A stretch of DNA of 48,506 nt from Acidimicrobiia bacterium. Its GTDB lineage: Bacteria > Actinomycetota > Acidimicrobiia > Acidimicrobiales > Poriferisodalaceae. The notes below the pieces were generated by a model, which was not told where the DNA came from, did not search any database, and was given only the letters and a program-made list of their open reading frames with translations. Both the position numbers and the translations under genes were made by a program. Where the stretch lies: NCBI GenBank assembly GCA_022820505.1, contig JAJEFK010000019.1, forward strand, positions 1-48,506. The letters are read 5' to 3'. This document shows, piece after piece, positions 7,909 through 16,241 of this stretch (its first letter is position 1; each line of letters opens with the position of its first letter).

Positions 7909-9038
7909 GGGGTCGCCCCGTCGACAATGCGGTCCAGGTAGCCGTTGAGGTAGTTGTGAATGCCCTTCTCCAGGGTGCTCATGCGCCCGGGCCGGTAGGC
8001 GGGCGAGCTCATCGCCTGCTGCATCGACTCGATCATCAGCCGGTCCTCTTCCAGCACCAGGATCTGGTAGTCGTGGTAGATCTTCAGCGTCTCGTCGAAG
8101 TCGGGCCGGTCGAAGAACTCCTCGGGGAACAGGTGGTAGATGGCCACCCGGGTGTGGCCCTCGTCGATTGGCCACGCGATCATCGGCCGGATGCAGTCGA
8201 TGCGGCCGAAGAACGTCAGGTTGGGCGCCCTGAACGCAGTGCAGGCAAAGCTGTGCGGCCGGTCTTCCAGCCACGGCATCTTGCCCAGCAGCGGCTCGGC
8301 CCCCGGGGTGGGCGGGCCGGCGTTGTAGAAGATGGACAGGCCGCCGTCGGGCTTGATGTTCACGTGGTCGGGCTCGAAGCTGAAGTTGGCGCCGAAGCTT
8401 CCCGCGTGCAGCACACCGACGTGGTAGAAGTCCATCAGGTTCTCGTGCACGAACTTCCAGTTGCACGCCAAGTCGATGTCGATCTTGTTGCCCAGGCGGC
8501 ATTTCTCCCACCCGAGGAATGAGAACTCCTCGTCGAGCACGGCCATCGCGTCGGTCAGCGGCTTGGCGTCGGGGTCGAAGTTGATGAACATGTTGCCCCG
8601 CCACACATCGAGCCGCAGCGGTGTCAGGGCGCAGTCGGCGACGTCGAAGTCCTTGGAGTCGGCCATGTAGGCGGCGCCCTTCAGCTGGCCGTCGAGACCG
8701 TAAACCCAGCCGTGGTACGGGCAGCTGAAGGCCTTGAGATTGCCCGATCCGTACGCAACCTCGACGCCCCGGTGGACGCACATGTTGTAGTTGGCGTGGA
8801 GTTGACCGTCTCGATCACGTGAGAGCAGCACCGGCTCGCCGACCAGTCGCAGCGCGAGGTAGTCACCCGGGTTGGCCAGTTCCTCGACCCGCCCGACGTA
8901 CAGCCACTCGCGCTTGAAGTACTCGTCCACCTCGCGGCGGAAGATCTCCGGGCTGGCATAGATGGCACCCGGCGCATGGCTGGCCTCGTCGAGCACGGCC
9001 CTGGTTCCCCGCGGATCCAACTCGGTCGAATCCGACAT
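7905..9038 (-). CDS. Rieske non-heme iron oxygenase alpha subunit
   Basis: A 377-residue ring-hydroxylating oxygenase. The Rieske [2Fe-2S] ligands are C87 and H89 (CVHRG) and C106 and H109 (CPYHGW). The mononuclear iron site is ENLMDFYHVGVLH, with bridging D203, H206 and H211. The conserved VHENLMDFYH supports an active enzyme. Start ATG 9038 is preferred over one 13 codons upstream because a GAGAGGGGG ribosome site lies just ahead of it. First gene of the leftward seven-gene operon, divergent from an FAD monooxygenase. No ferredoxin or reductase partner is adjacent. Substrate unknown; O- or N-demethylation and ring hydroxylation are both possible for this alpha-only type. Confidence 0.93.
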   Translation of the reverse strand: MSDSTELDPRGTRAVLDEASHAPGAIYASPEIFRREVDEYFKREWLYVGRVEELANPGDYLALRLVGEPVLLSRDRDGQLHANYNMCVHRGVEVAYGSGNLKAFSCPYHGWVYGLDGQLKGAAYMADSKDFDVADCALTPLRLDVWRGNMFINFDPDAKPLTDAMAVLDEEFSFLGWEKCRLGNKIDIDLACNWKFVHENLMDFYHVGVLHAGSFGANFSFEPDHVNIKPDGGLSIFYNAGPPTPGAEPLLGKMPWLEDRPHSFACTAFRAPNLTFFGRIDCIRPMIAWPIDEGHTRVAIYHLFPEEFFDRPDFDETLKIYHDYQILVLEEDRLMIESMQQAMSSPAYRPGRMSTLEKGIHNYLNGYLDRIVDGATP

Positions 9039-9106
9039 CGCGTCCCCCTCTCTCCGGTAACGCAGTACGGGATTCACTCCGCTCTCTGGAAACTAACAGG
9101 GCACCG

Positions 9107-9148
9107 TCCGGCGGTCCTTCGAGACGCATCGAGCGTCATTCCGGCGGT
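9107..9148. promoter_or_regulatory. Candidate operator in the divergent catabolic promoter region
   Basis: The 127-base gap between the Rieske operon (leftward) and the FAD monooxygenase (rightward) holds a perfect dyad, GACGC-ATCGA-GCGTC (9123-9137). It is flanked by two direct copies of TCCGGCGGT (9107-9115 and 9140-9148), 33 bases apart, close to three helical turns. Such an arrangement suits binding by one of the two TetR regulators encoded at the far end of the operon. That link is inference; no footprint or consensus is known to me. Confidence 0.35.
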
Positions 9149-9165
9149 TGGGTCTTGTCGCCAGA

Positions 9166-10326
9166 ATGGACGCCGTGACCGTTGATCGGGTTGTTGTAGT
9201 CGGCGGTGGGATCGGCGGTCTGTCGCTTGCGCTGGCGTTGCAGCGCCGGGACATTGCGGTGACGGTGTATGAGCGGGCGAGCGAGCTGCGCGAGATCGGC
9301 GCAGGCATCGTCATGCAGCCCAACGGGCGCAACGGGCTCATCGACCTAGGTGTGAACGATGCGGTCACGGCGGTGTCGAGCTGCCCTGCAGCGGTGCACG
9401 CCTGCGACTACGCCACCGGCGAGGTCATCGCGGCCCTGCCCAATGCCTGGCTCGAAGAGAATTTCGGGCTGCCGTTGTTGGCCGTCCATCGAGGCGACCT
9501 GCACAGCGTGCTGCTCGCAGCAGTGCGCGACAACGACCCGACTGCGGTGCACGCAGCGCACGAGTTCGTTGCGCTCGACCAGGATGCTGACAGCGTCACG
9601 GTCCGCTTCGCCAACGGTGCGACGGACACCGCTCCGCTCGTGATCGGCGCCGACGGCAACGGCTCGGCGGTGCGCTCGTTCGTGTTCGGAGGGCCGCCGG
9701 CGCGATTCAACGGTCAGGTGGCGTTCCGTGCGGTGCTGCCGGGCGAGGCTGCCCCGGCAGTCACGCGTGAGCGGGAGCTCGCCATGCACCGTGGGCCCGG
9801 CCGCTACCTGCTCTACTACTCGCTGCAGGGCGGCGAGTTGATGAACCTCATCGGCTGCGGGCACGCCGACACGTGGGAGGAGGAGGGCTGGTCGATCCCA
9901 GCGACGGCCCAGCAGTTCCTCGATGCCTACGCCGACTTCGCGCCCCACCTGCTGGATCTGATCCGTGCTGTGCCCGACGATGCGCTGTTCAAGTGGGGCC
10001 TGTACGACCGCGAACCGCTCGACGTGTGGACGTCGGGGCGGGTCGCGATCCTGGGTGACGCTGCGCATCCCATGACACCGTTCCTCGGCCAGGGGGCGTC
10101 CATGGCCGTCGAGGACGCGGTGGTGCTGGCCCGCTCGCTGGAGGCGTCGAGCACCGTCGGCGAGGCGCTGGACATCTACCAGAACGTGCGCTGCGAGCGG
10201 GGCAACAACGTCGTCTTGTGGTCGGTGGAGGAGGGCCGCGCCCTGCAGGACCCTGACCTGCCCACCCAGGGCACCTTCCGCCCCGAGCTGCTCAACTACA
10301 ACCCCGCATCCGTCCCGCTCCGCTGA
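9166..10326 (+). CDS. FAD-dependent aromatic monooxygenase (salicylate / 6-hydroxynicotinate hydroxylase type)
   Basis: About 386 residues with the three motifs of class A flavoprotein hydroxylases: the N-terminal dinucleotide fold VVVVGGGIGGLSLALALQRR (GxGxxG near residues 13-18), the middle DG motif VIGADGNGSAVR, and the GD motif AILGDAAHPMTPFLGQGAS. The ATG at 9166 is preferred over TTG 9148 because it begins the usual short leader to the Rossmann fold. Relatives hydroxylate salicylate, 6-hydroxynicotinate (NicC) or similar phenolic acids using NAD(P)H. It diverges from the Rieske/molybdenum hydroxylase operon and probably shares its regulator and pathway. Confidence 0.9.
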   Translation: MDAVTVDRVVVVGGGIGGLSLALALQRRDIAVTVYERASELREIGAGIVMQPNGRNGLIDLGVNDAVTAVSSCPAAVHACDYATGEVIAALPNAWLEENFGLPLLAVHRGDLHSVLLAAVRDNDPTAVHAAHEFVALDQDADSVTVRFANGATDTAPLVIGADGNGSAVRSFVFGGPPARFNGQVAFRAVLPGEAAPAVTRERELAMHRGPGRYLLYYSLQGGELMNLIGCGHADTWEEEGWSIPATAQQFLDAYADFAPHLLDLIRAVPDDALFKWGLYDREPLDVWTSGRVAILGDAAHPMTPFLGQGASMAVEDAVVLARSLEASSTVGEALDIYQNVRCERGNNVVLWSVEEGRALQDPDLPTQGTFRPELLNYNPASVPLR

Positions 10327-10403
10327 GCCAAATCAGTAATCCACAATCTCGGCGAAGCCGTTCCTGTCAGCAGGCGCTGGCGCGAGGATGGCTTCGAGGA
10401 CGA

Positions 10404-11234
10404 CTACGACTCTGCGCCCACCTCGACAGGGCGGGGCGCGAGGACCGAGCGGTCGTAGAAACCGAGGGCGTTCTCGTAGTCCATGTCGAACCCGAGGCGA
10501 CCGCGGACGGCGTCAGGGAGTTCAAGCACATCGGCGAGGGGAATCGACACGTGCTGGTTCTCTTCTTGGCGGAGCCAACCGAGGTTGTAGGTGAGCACGA
10601 TGCCGTAGCGCCAGTCCTCAGGGGTGCTGTTGGCGCCGGCGCCGTGCAGGGTGCCGCCGAACCAGTACAGCACCGAGCCGGCTGACATCTCGGCGCGCAC
10701 GACCTCGTCGGGTGCAGCTTTGCGGTCGGCGTCCCAGCGGTGGCTGCCGGGCACGAGCTGCGTACCGCCGTTGTCAGCGGTGAAATCCGACATGGCCCAC
10801 ATCGAGGCGAGGATCAGGTTGGGGCGGGGGAGCGGGAAGTACGGGTAGAGGTCTTCCTCGCGGTGCAGCACCTGGTCGCGGGCGCCGGGCCCGACTTCGA
10901 GTGCGGCGGTGACGTTCAGGGTCCACTTGGAGCAGTTGGGCAGCAGGTGGCGGTCGGCGAGCTGCTCGGTGACCGGGTGCATCATCAGCTCGCGCATCGT
11001 CGGCGAGCGGTGCATGAGCGCCACCACCCGGCGGGTGATGCCGGGGTAGAACGCGTCCGGCTTGTCGTCGGCCACCTTGGCGGTCGCCATCTGATCGGCA
11101 AGTTCGCCACGGACCGTGGCCACCTGGGCAGGACTCGCCATGTGGTGCACGACAAGGCAGCCGGCGCCGTCCAGCTTGGCGTACATGGCATCGGGATCAT
11201 CGCTTGCCGAGCACGTCGGAATGGTTGTCGACAT
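10404..11234 (-). CDS. Phytanoyl-CoA dioxygenase (PhyH) family Fe(II)/2-oxoglutarate oxygenase
   Basis: A 276-residue protein with the PhyH facial triad. The proximal motif is LHREEDLY (H124, E126), the distal histidine lies in GTLHGAGANST (H197), and the probable 2-oxoglutarate-binding arginine lies in EDWRYGIVLTYN (R209). NGGTQLVPGSHRWD is a strong family signature. Using E rather than the commoner D in the HxD/E position is tolerated in the fold. Start ATG 11234 is chosen because AAGGGGGACG precedes it; the open frame extends 30 codons upstream without a better site. Convergent with the FAD monooxygenase. Substrate unknown. Confidence 0.88.
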   Translation of the reverse strand: MSTTIPTCSASDDPDAMYAKLDGAGCLVVHHMASPAQVATVRGELADQMATAKVADDKPDAFYPGITRRVVALMHRSPTMRELMMHPVTEQLADRHLLPNCSKWTLNVTAALEVGPGARDQVLHREEDLYPYFPLPRPNLILASMWAMSDFTADNGGTQLVPGSHRWDADRKAAPDEVVRAEMSAGSVLYWFGGTLHGAGANSTPEDWRYGIVLTYNLGWLRQEENQHVSIPLADVLELPDAVRGRLGFDMDYENALGFYDRSVLAPRPVEVGAES

Positions 11235-11425
11235 GGCGTCCCCCTTGGCGTCGAATGGTGGGGCGGCGATGTATCGCTGCGCCGACGATCGTCGACCGTC
11301 TCGGCACGATGCTGCCGAGAACACTAGATGCGTTCAAGTCCTGCCGATCTGTCCCGGGTCTGTGACTATGTGTCGGCTGCCGAGGAACTCGGTCCGCGAA
11401 ACACGGCTATCGGGAGAGGAACCGC

Positions 11426-12109
11426 ATGCCGTCACCGCTGCATGATTCTGCGCTCGAAGGGCTGCTCGACCGGTTGCACGCCCAGAGCGACGAACAAGTT
11501 GCTGAGACGTCGGCGTTCACTGCGGAGCAACGGCGCTTGAGCGGTCAGGACCGGAGCCAGCGCGGCTTCGACGACAACATGCGGCGGTTCTTTAGCGACA
11601 AGCTCGTCGCGCTGGATCGCGACAAGGCGACGTTCTGCTATCAGGTTTGCCGTGCTCTGGGTGCTCGCCGTGTCGTAGAGGCCGGCACGTCACACGGCGT
11701 GTCCACGCTGTACTTGGCGGCCGCTGTGCGCGACAACGGCCATGACGATGGCGTGGTGATCGCCACCGAGTACGAGCCAGCCAAGGCTGCCATCGCTCGG
11801 GCCAACTTCTCCGAAGCGGATCTCGCGCCGTGGATCGAGCTTCGCGAGGGCGATCTGCGTGAAACGCTCGTCGACTGCGGGGGACCGGTCGATTTCCTGC
11901 TCGTCGACATCTGGCACGTCGCGCTCGACGCGCTGGAGCTGGTCGCCCCAGCCCTGCGTCCCGGAGCGGTCGTGGTCACCGACAACACCATCGCGTCCGC
12001 TGAGGGCTACGCGCCCTACTTCGAGTTCCTCAATGACCCCGCCAACAAGCTCCGCACGATGACCTTGCCCTTCACGGGAGGCCTCGAATTCACCGTCCGC
12101 ATCGACTAG
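11426..12109 (+). CDS. Class I SAM-dependent O-methyltransferase-like protein
   Basis: A 227-residue protein. VVEAGTSHGVSTLYLAAA (about 83-100) is SAM motif I, VVIATEYEPAKAAIARANF the post-I acidic loop, and VDFLLVDIWHVALDALEL motif III/IV. The arrangement resembles the cation-dependent O-methyltransferase (COMT/YrrM) family. A good ribosome site, GGGAGAGGAA, lies seven bases before ATG 11426. It is divergent from the PhyH gene. Substrate unknown. Confidence 0.82.
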   Translation: MPSPLHDSALEGLLDRLHAQSDEQVAETSAFTAEQRRLSGQDRSQRGFDDNMRRFFSDKLVALDRDKATFCYQVCRALGARRVVEAGTSHGVSTLYLAAAVRDNGHDDGVVIATEYEPAKAAIARANFSEADLAPWIELREGDLRETLVDCGGPVDFLLVDIWHVALDALELVAPALRPGAVVVTDNTIASAEGYAPYFEFLNDPANKLRTMTLPFTGGLEFTVRID

Positions 12110-12153
12110 CGGATCTCGGCCCCAAACGCCAACCTAAACATTTGCTTTCAAAG

Positions 12154-12201
12154 TTAAGGTAACTACTGTTAACCTTACATATACTGTTCCGGTGTTAAGG
12201 T
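12154..12201 (+). promoter_or_regulatory. Fic promoter with operator-like TTAAGGT repeats
   Basis: The gap before the Fic gene is markedly AT-rich for this genome. TTAAGGT occurs directly at 12154-12160 and again at 12195-12201, with an inverted copy (AACCTTA) at 12171-12177. A -10-like TATACT lies at 12180-12185 between them. The repeats therefore straddle the promoter and abut the start codon, an arrangement expected for an autoregulator. The Fic protein ends in a helix-turn-helix-like domain that could bind here; this is inference. Confidence 0.5.
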
Positions 12202-12214
12202 GCGGAGGCGGCAA

Positions 12215-13486
12215 GTGTCCCGATGGCTGGCAGCGCAATTCCAGACCGCCACCGTGGAGAACGAGCTGTGGCGGTCATGGGACGACGAGAGCCCGCGCAC
12301 TATCACGGTCTCCCAGACCGTGCCCCCGCACATCGGCAATCTTGCGATTCCCGCACTTGAGCCAGCGACGGGTGAGGCGCTGGTCGAGGCAACGCGGGCG
12401 GTGAGCGACCTTCGTGACCGCGCCGCCGAAACGACCGGTGTGCTCGGGCATCTCAGCGCTGTGCTCATCCGAGCCGACGCAGTCGCCTCGTCACAAATCG
12501 AGCACATCACGACCTCCAGCGAATCACTGGCGGTCGCTCTCGCCGATCTCGGCGGCGACGATGCCGACCGGAGCCCGTACCCGGTCGCGACCGAGCTGGT
12601 CGCTGCGAACGTCACCGTTGCGCTGAGCGCTCAACGTGGCGGCGAGGATCTGACCGAGGATTGGTTCCATCGTCGGCACCGCAGCTTGCTCTCGGCGGAT
12701 CCGGACATTGAGCGGCGATACCTCGGCGCGTGGCGGGACTGTGCGGTGTGGATCGGTCAGACCCGCCAGAGCGCCGAATTCGAAGGCCCGCCGTGGGAGC
12801 AAGTTCCCGCGTTGATGGCCGACCTTGTGCGCTTCGCCGCCCGCAGCGACGTGCATTCCGTAGTGCACGCTGCCATCGCGCACGCTCAGTTTGAAACGAT
12901 CCACCCGTATGTCGACGGCAACGGCCGCGTCGGTCGGCTGCTGATCCACCGGTTGCTCGAAGCTAGGCCCGCAGCGGCGACGGCACCGGTGCCGGTCGCG
13001 CATGGCCTGCTGCACAACCCAGATGGCTACGTCAGCGGCCTGACCGCGTACCGCCGGGGCGATCTTGACGACTGGATCAGCGTGTTTGCGACAGCGGTGA
13101 TCGACGGGGCACACGCCGCTGTCCGTCTCGTTGACCGAATCTCCGGCATCGCGCGCGACTACCGCCAGCGGGTTCGTACCCGCCGGGGGTCCGCGGTTTC
13201 GCAGATCCTCGACGGGCTGCTGCACACCCCCGCGATCACGGCAGGCGAGATCCAATTCAGCTACAAGCTGACACCGGCCCGCGCCTCACAGATCCTGCAC
13301 CAGCTCGCTGATGCCGGAATCGTGCGGCGCAGCGAGCACCGCGTCGGTCGATCCCGCGTGTGGGTGGCCCACGACGTCATCGACGCAATCGACACCATCA
13401 ACGCCACCATCCCCCGGCGCCTCATCGACACCCCCGACCCCAACGACCCCGATTCCGCGGGAGCAAAAGGGTTGGGTGATGGATGA
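12215..13486 (+). CDS. Fic-family AMP-transferase with C-terminal winged helix
   Basis: About 423 residues. The catalytic Fic motif is HPYVDGNGRVGR (H about residue 230), matching HxFx(D/E)GNGRxxR. An N-terminal inhibitory-helix-like motif, ASSQIEHI, resembles the class II (S/T)xxxE(G/N) switch, with H in place of the last residue. The C-terminus (LTPARASQILHQLADAGIVRRSEH) looks like a winged helix. Fic enzymes AMPylate hydroxyl side chains of target proteins; targets of this self-controlled stand-alone type are mostly unknown. The GTG at 12215 is preferred to GTG 12200 because GGAGG sits six bases ahead. The AT-rich upstream region contrasts with the neighbouring coding DNA and hints at horizontal arrival. 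Confidence 0.92.
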   Translation: MSRWLAAQFQTATVENELWRSWDDESPRTITVSQTVPPHIGNLAIPALEPATGEALVEATRAVSDLRDRAAETTGVLGHLSAVLIRADAVASSQIEHITTSSESLAVALADLGGDDADRSPYPVATELVAANVTVALSAQRGGEDLTEDWFHRRHRSLLSADPDIERRYLGAWRDCAVWIGQTRQSAEFEGPPWEQVPALMADLVRFAARSDVHSVVHAAIAHAQFETIHPYVDGNGRVGRLLIHRLLEARPAAATAPVPVAHGLLHNPDGYVSGLTAYRRGDLDDWISVFATAVIDGAHAAVRLVDRISGIARDYRQRVRTRRGSAVSQILDGLLHTPAITAGEIQFSYKLTPARASQILHQLADAGIVRRSEHRVGRSRVWVAHDVIDAIDTINATIPRRLIDTPDPNDPDSAGAKGLGDG

Positions 13487-13510
13487 CGAGCGGGCGTTGT
13501 ACCGGCGGGC

Positions 13511-14146
13511 TCAGAGGACGCCGGCGAGCCACTCGCGGGCGTCGACCATCATTTCGATGGTCTGGCTGTGAGCCATGTCGTAGGCGTGGTGCCGCAGGTT
13601 CCACCCGCCGTCGCCGAGGGCTGCGATCACCTCTTTGGGCTGCTCCTGGCCGATGAATATGTCGCGGGTTCCCCACTGGAACAGCGCCGGCCGGCCGTCG
13701 CCGTTGGACAGGTCGAGTTCGAGCCCGGGTGCGCTCGGCCGGCCGCAGCAGATGGCCCACACGCCGGCGTAGCGGGGCGCACCAGCCCTGCCCGCAAGCG
13801 CCAGCGACAGGTAGCCGCCCTGGCTGAACCCGCCCACGATGCAGCGCTCGAGCGGCACGCCTGCCTTGCCGGCCTCGTCGGCGATGAACGACTCGAGCAT
13901 CTCGAGCGAGGGCATGAACTGCGAGATGTCCTGTTCGAACGTCTCGAGATCGATCGACCACCAGCCCGCGCCGTCGCCGTCGGGCATGTCGATCGGTCCG
14001 CGCGGCGCGATGGCGGTGAAGCGCTCGTCTGGGTCGACGAGCGGCACATACGACGCGAGGTGGTGCTGCTCGGCGGTGTAACCGTGCATGAGAAAAAGGA
14101 GACGGTCTGCGCCGTCGCGGTCAATCCGGTACTGGGTCAGTGACAT
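13511..14146 (-). CDS. Alpha/beta hydrolase, carboxylesterase/phospholipase type
   Basis: A 211-residue hydrolase. LLFLMHGYTAEQHHL supplies the oxyanion loop (H21, G22) and VGGFSQGGYLSLAL the nucleophile elbow with S108. GTRDIFIG holds the likely acid and HHAYDMAHSQ the likely histidine. Length and GGFSQGG match the small serine carboxylesterase/phospholipase group (EstB-like). AGGAG lies about ten bases before ATG 14146. It converges on the Fic gene and is divergent from the uridine phosphorylase. Substrate not predictable. Confidence 0.88.
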   Translation of the reverse strand: MSLTQYRIDRDGADRLLFLMHGYTAEQHHLASYVPLVDPDERFTAIAPRGPIDMPDGDGAGWWSIDLETFEQDISQFMPSLEMLESFIADEAGKAGVPLERCIVGGFSQGGYLSLALAGRAGAPRYAGVWAICCGRPSAPGLELDLSNGDGRPALFQWGTRDIFIGQEQPKEVIAALGDGGWNLRHHAYDMAHSQTIEMMVDAREWLAGVL

Positions 14147-14271
14147 GGGACGGAACGCTCCTGTGCTGTTCGTTCGATGAACCTATGCGCGCACCGCAAC
14201 TGCGGCACGGATCGAGTGCGAAAGATCGAGCAGCGCCGGTGTCGTGTGCGGCTGAGACATAGGGTCGGGCG

Positions 14272-15063
14272 ATGAATGACGAGCGGGTGATGCACCTGGG
14301 GGTGACTGCTGCTGATCTGGGCGGGGCAACGCTCGCGATCGTGCCGGGCGACCCTGCGCGGGTGGCTCGGATCGCCGAGACGATGGACGAGCCGGCGCAG
14401 TTGGCCTCCGTGCGGGAGTTCACCACCTGTCGAGCGTCGATCGAGGGCCAGCCGGTGGTGGTTTGCTCGACCGGCGTCGGCGGGCCGTCGACCTCGGTCG
14501 CAGTCGAGGAGCTGGCGCAGCTCGGCGTGCGGACGTTCCTGCGGGTCGGCACCACCGGGTCGATCCAGCCGGATCTGCGGATCGGTGACCTGGTCATCAC
14601 CCAAGCGGCGGTCCGTCTCGACGGTGCGAGCCGGCATTTCGCTCCGCTGGAGTACCCGGCCGCGTCCTCGTTCGAGTGCACCCGGGCCCTGGTCGATGCC
14701 GCGGTCGCCCTCGACGCCTCCCATCAGGTGGGGATCACGGCATCGAGCGACACCTTCTATCCCGGCCAGGAGCGCTACGACACCGTGGCCGGCGATGTCG
14801 TCGGGTGGCTGCGGGGCAGCCTGGCCGAGTGGCGCCGGATCGGCGTGCTCAACTACGAGATGGAATCGGCGACGCTGTTCACGATGTGCGCGGCCAACAG
14901 CTGGCGGGCTGGGTGCGTCGCCGGGGTGATCGCCCAGCGCACCGAGTCCGAAGCCGTCGTCGACGAGGCCCGCATCGCCGTCACAGAGGAGCGGGCAGTC
15001 GGCGTGGTCGTCGAAGCGGCTCGCCGCCTGCTGCAACAGGAATCTCAGCGAGGTGAACCATGA
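14272..15063 (+). CDS. udp: Uridine phosphorylase
   Basis: A 263-residue nucleoside phosphorylase. The match to E. coli Udp runs the whole length by eye: HLGVTAADLGGATLAIVPGD, VVCSTGVGGPSTSVAVEELA, FLRVGTTGSIQP (phosphate site), RLDGASRHFAPLEYPA, SSDTFYPGQERYDT and NYEMESATL (ribose site). It should catalyse phosphorolysis of uridine to uracil and ribose-1-phosphate in the cytoplasm. Its stop overlaps the start of an enolase-superfamily gene (ATGA), so the two are translationally coupled. That partnership is unusual for pyrimidine salvage and may mean a modified nucleoside substrate. Confidence 0.93.
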   Translation: MNDERVMHLGVTAADLGGATLAIVPGDPARVARIAETMDEPAQLASVREFTTCRASIEGQPVVVCSTGVGGPSTSVAVEELAQLGVRTFLRVGTTGSIQPDLRIGDLVITQAAVRLDGASRHFAPLEYPAASSFECTRALVDAAVALDASHQVGITASSDTFYPGQERYDTVAGDVVGWLRGSLAEWRRIGVLNYEMESATLFTMCAANSWRAGCVAGVIAQRTESEAVVDEARIAVTEERAVGVVVEAARRLLQQESQRGEP

Positions 15064-16223
15064 GCAAGATCAGCCGCATCGTCGTTCAGGCCTACACGTA
15101 CCAGCTCCGCGACGTCGGTCCGACGATCTGGACCTACTCGCCTGGGGCAGAGACGAGCGTCTCGAAGTTCGTCGTGTCGATCGAGTCCGACGACGGGCTC
15201 ACGGGCAGCTACGCACCCCACTACGGCGCAACCGAGCACGCCATGGCGCAGGTCTGCGACATGGCGCCGCTGCTGATCGGCAGAGACCCAGAGCAGCGCG
15301 AACGGATCTTCGAACTCCTCAAGATCCAGTTCCGGCACTTCGACAAGGTCGGCATCGCAGCGCTGGACACCGCCCTGTGGGACCTCGCGGGCAAGAAGTA
15401 CGGCGCCTCCATCAGCCAGTTGCTGGGCGGGTACCGGGAGCGGCTGCCGGCATATGCGAGCACGACTCCGGGACAGCAGACGCCCGGCGGCCTCGACAGC
15501 ATCGAGAAGTACGCAGACTTCGCCGAGGAATGTCAGCAGCGCGGCTTGCCGGCGTACAAGATTCACGGCTTCTTCGACGGCAGCGTGAGCAACGAGATCG
15601 GCATCATGACAGCGGTTCGCGAACGCGTCGGGTCCTCGATGAAGCTGATGACCGACCCCGCATCGTCCCTGGAGTCGTTCATGGACGCCGTAGAAGTCGG
15701 TCGGGCGTGCGACGACTTGGGATTCTTCTGGTACGAAGACCCCTACCGCGATGCCTCCTCGAGCGCCGCCGCACACCAGCGCCTGCGGGAGTTCATCCGC
15801 ACGCCGATGCTCATCGCCGAGCACATCCGGGGATTCGAGCAGAAGGCCGACTTCGTGCTGGCTCGTGGCACCGACATCATGCACGTCGATCCCGAGCTGG
15901 ACGGCGGCATCACCGGCACGATGAAGCTGGCCCACTTCTGCGACGCCATCGGCATGGAGGTGCAGCTCCACACGGCCGGCCCGATGCACCGGCACTGCAT
16001 GTCGGCCATTCCCAACACGCTGTTCTACGAACTCGGCCTGGTCAATCCCGACACATCGCAGAACTGCCTGCAACCGCCGATCTACGCCGACGGGTACGGC
16101 GATGGCCTCGACGATGTGGGCGCCGATGGATGCGTCGCAGTACCCACCGGCCCGGGGCTGGGCGTGGAATACGACTGGGACAAGATCAACGCCTGGGAAA
16201 CAGCCAGGCGCACCTTCGAGTGA
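15060..16223 (+). CDS. Enolase-superfamily acid-sugar dehydratase/racemase
   Basis: A 387-residue mandelate-racemase/muconate-lactonizing-type enzyme. The capping domain (1-120) contains GIAALDTALWDLAGKKYG, a family signature. The barrel supplies metal ligands at D199 (LMTDPASS), E226 (WYEDPY) and E254 (IAEHI). Candidate acid/base residues are K167-x-H169 (YKIHG) and H304 (VQLHTAG). KxH plus a late histidine is the pattern of several acid-sugar dehydratases rather than mandelate racemase (KxK). It abstracts the alpha proton of a carboxylate. It is coupled to uridine phosphorylase by a four-base overlap. The substrate is unknown. Confidence 0.88.
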   Translation: MSKISRIVVQAYTYQLRDVGPTIWTYSPGAETSVSKFVVSIESDDGLTGSYAPHYGATEHAMAQVCDMAPLLIGRDPEQRERIFELLKIQFRHFDKVGIAALDTALWDLAGKKYGASISQLLGGYRERLPAYASTTPGQQTPGGLDSIEKYADFAEECQQRGLPAYKIHGFFDGSVSNEIGIMTAVRERVGSSMKLMTDPASSLESFMDAVEVGRACDDLGFFWYEDPYRDASSSAAAHQRLREFIRTPMLIAEHIRGFEQKADFVLARGTDIMHVDPELDGGITGTMKLAHFCDAIGMEVQLHTAGPMHRHCMSAIPNTLFYELGLVNPDTSQNCLQPPIYADGYGDGLDDVGADGCVAVPTGPGLGVEYDWDKINAWETARRTFE

Positions 16224-16241
16224 CCCGACTCACCGTTCGTC

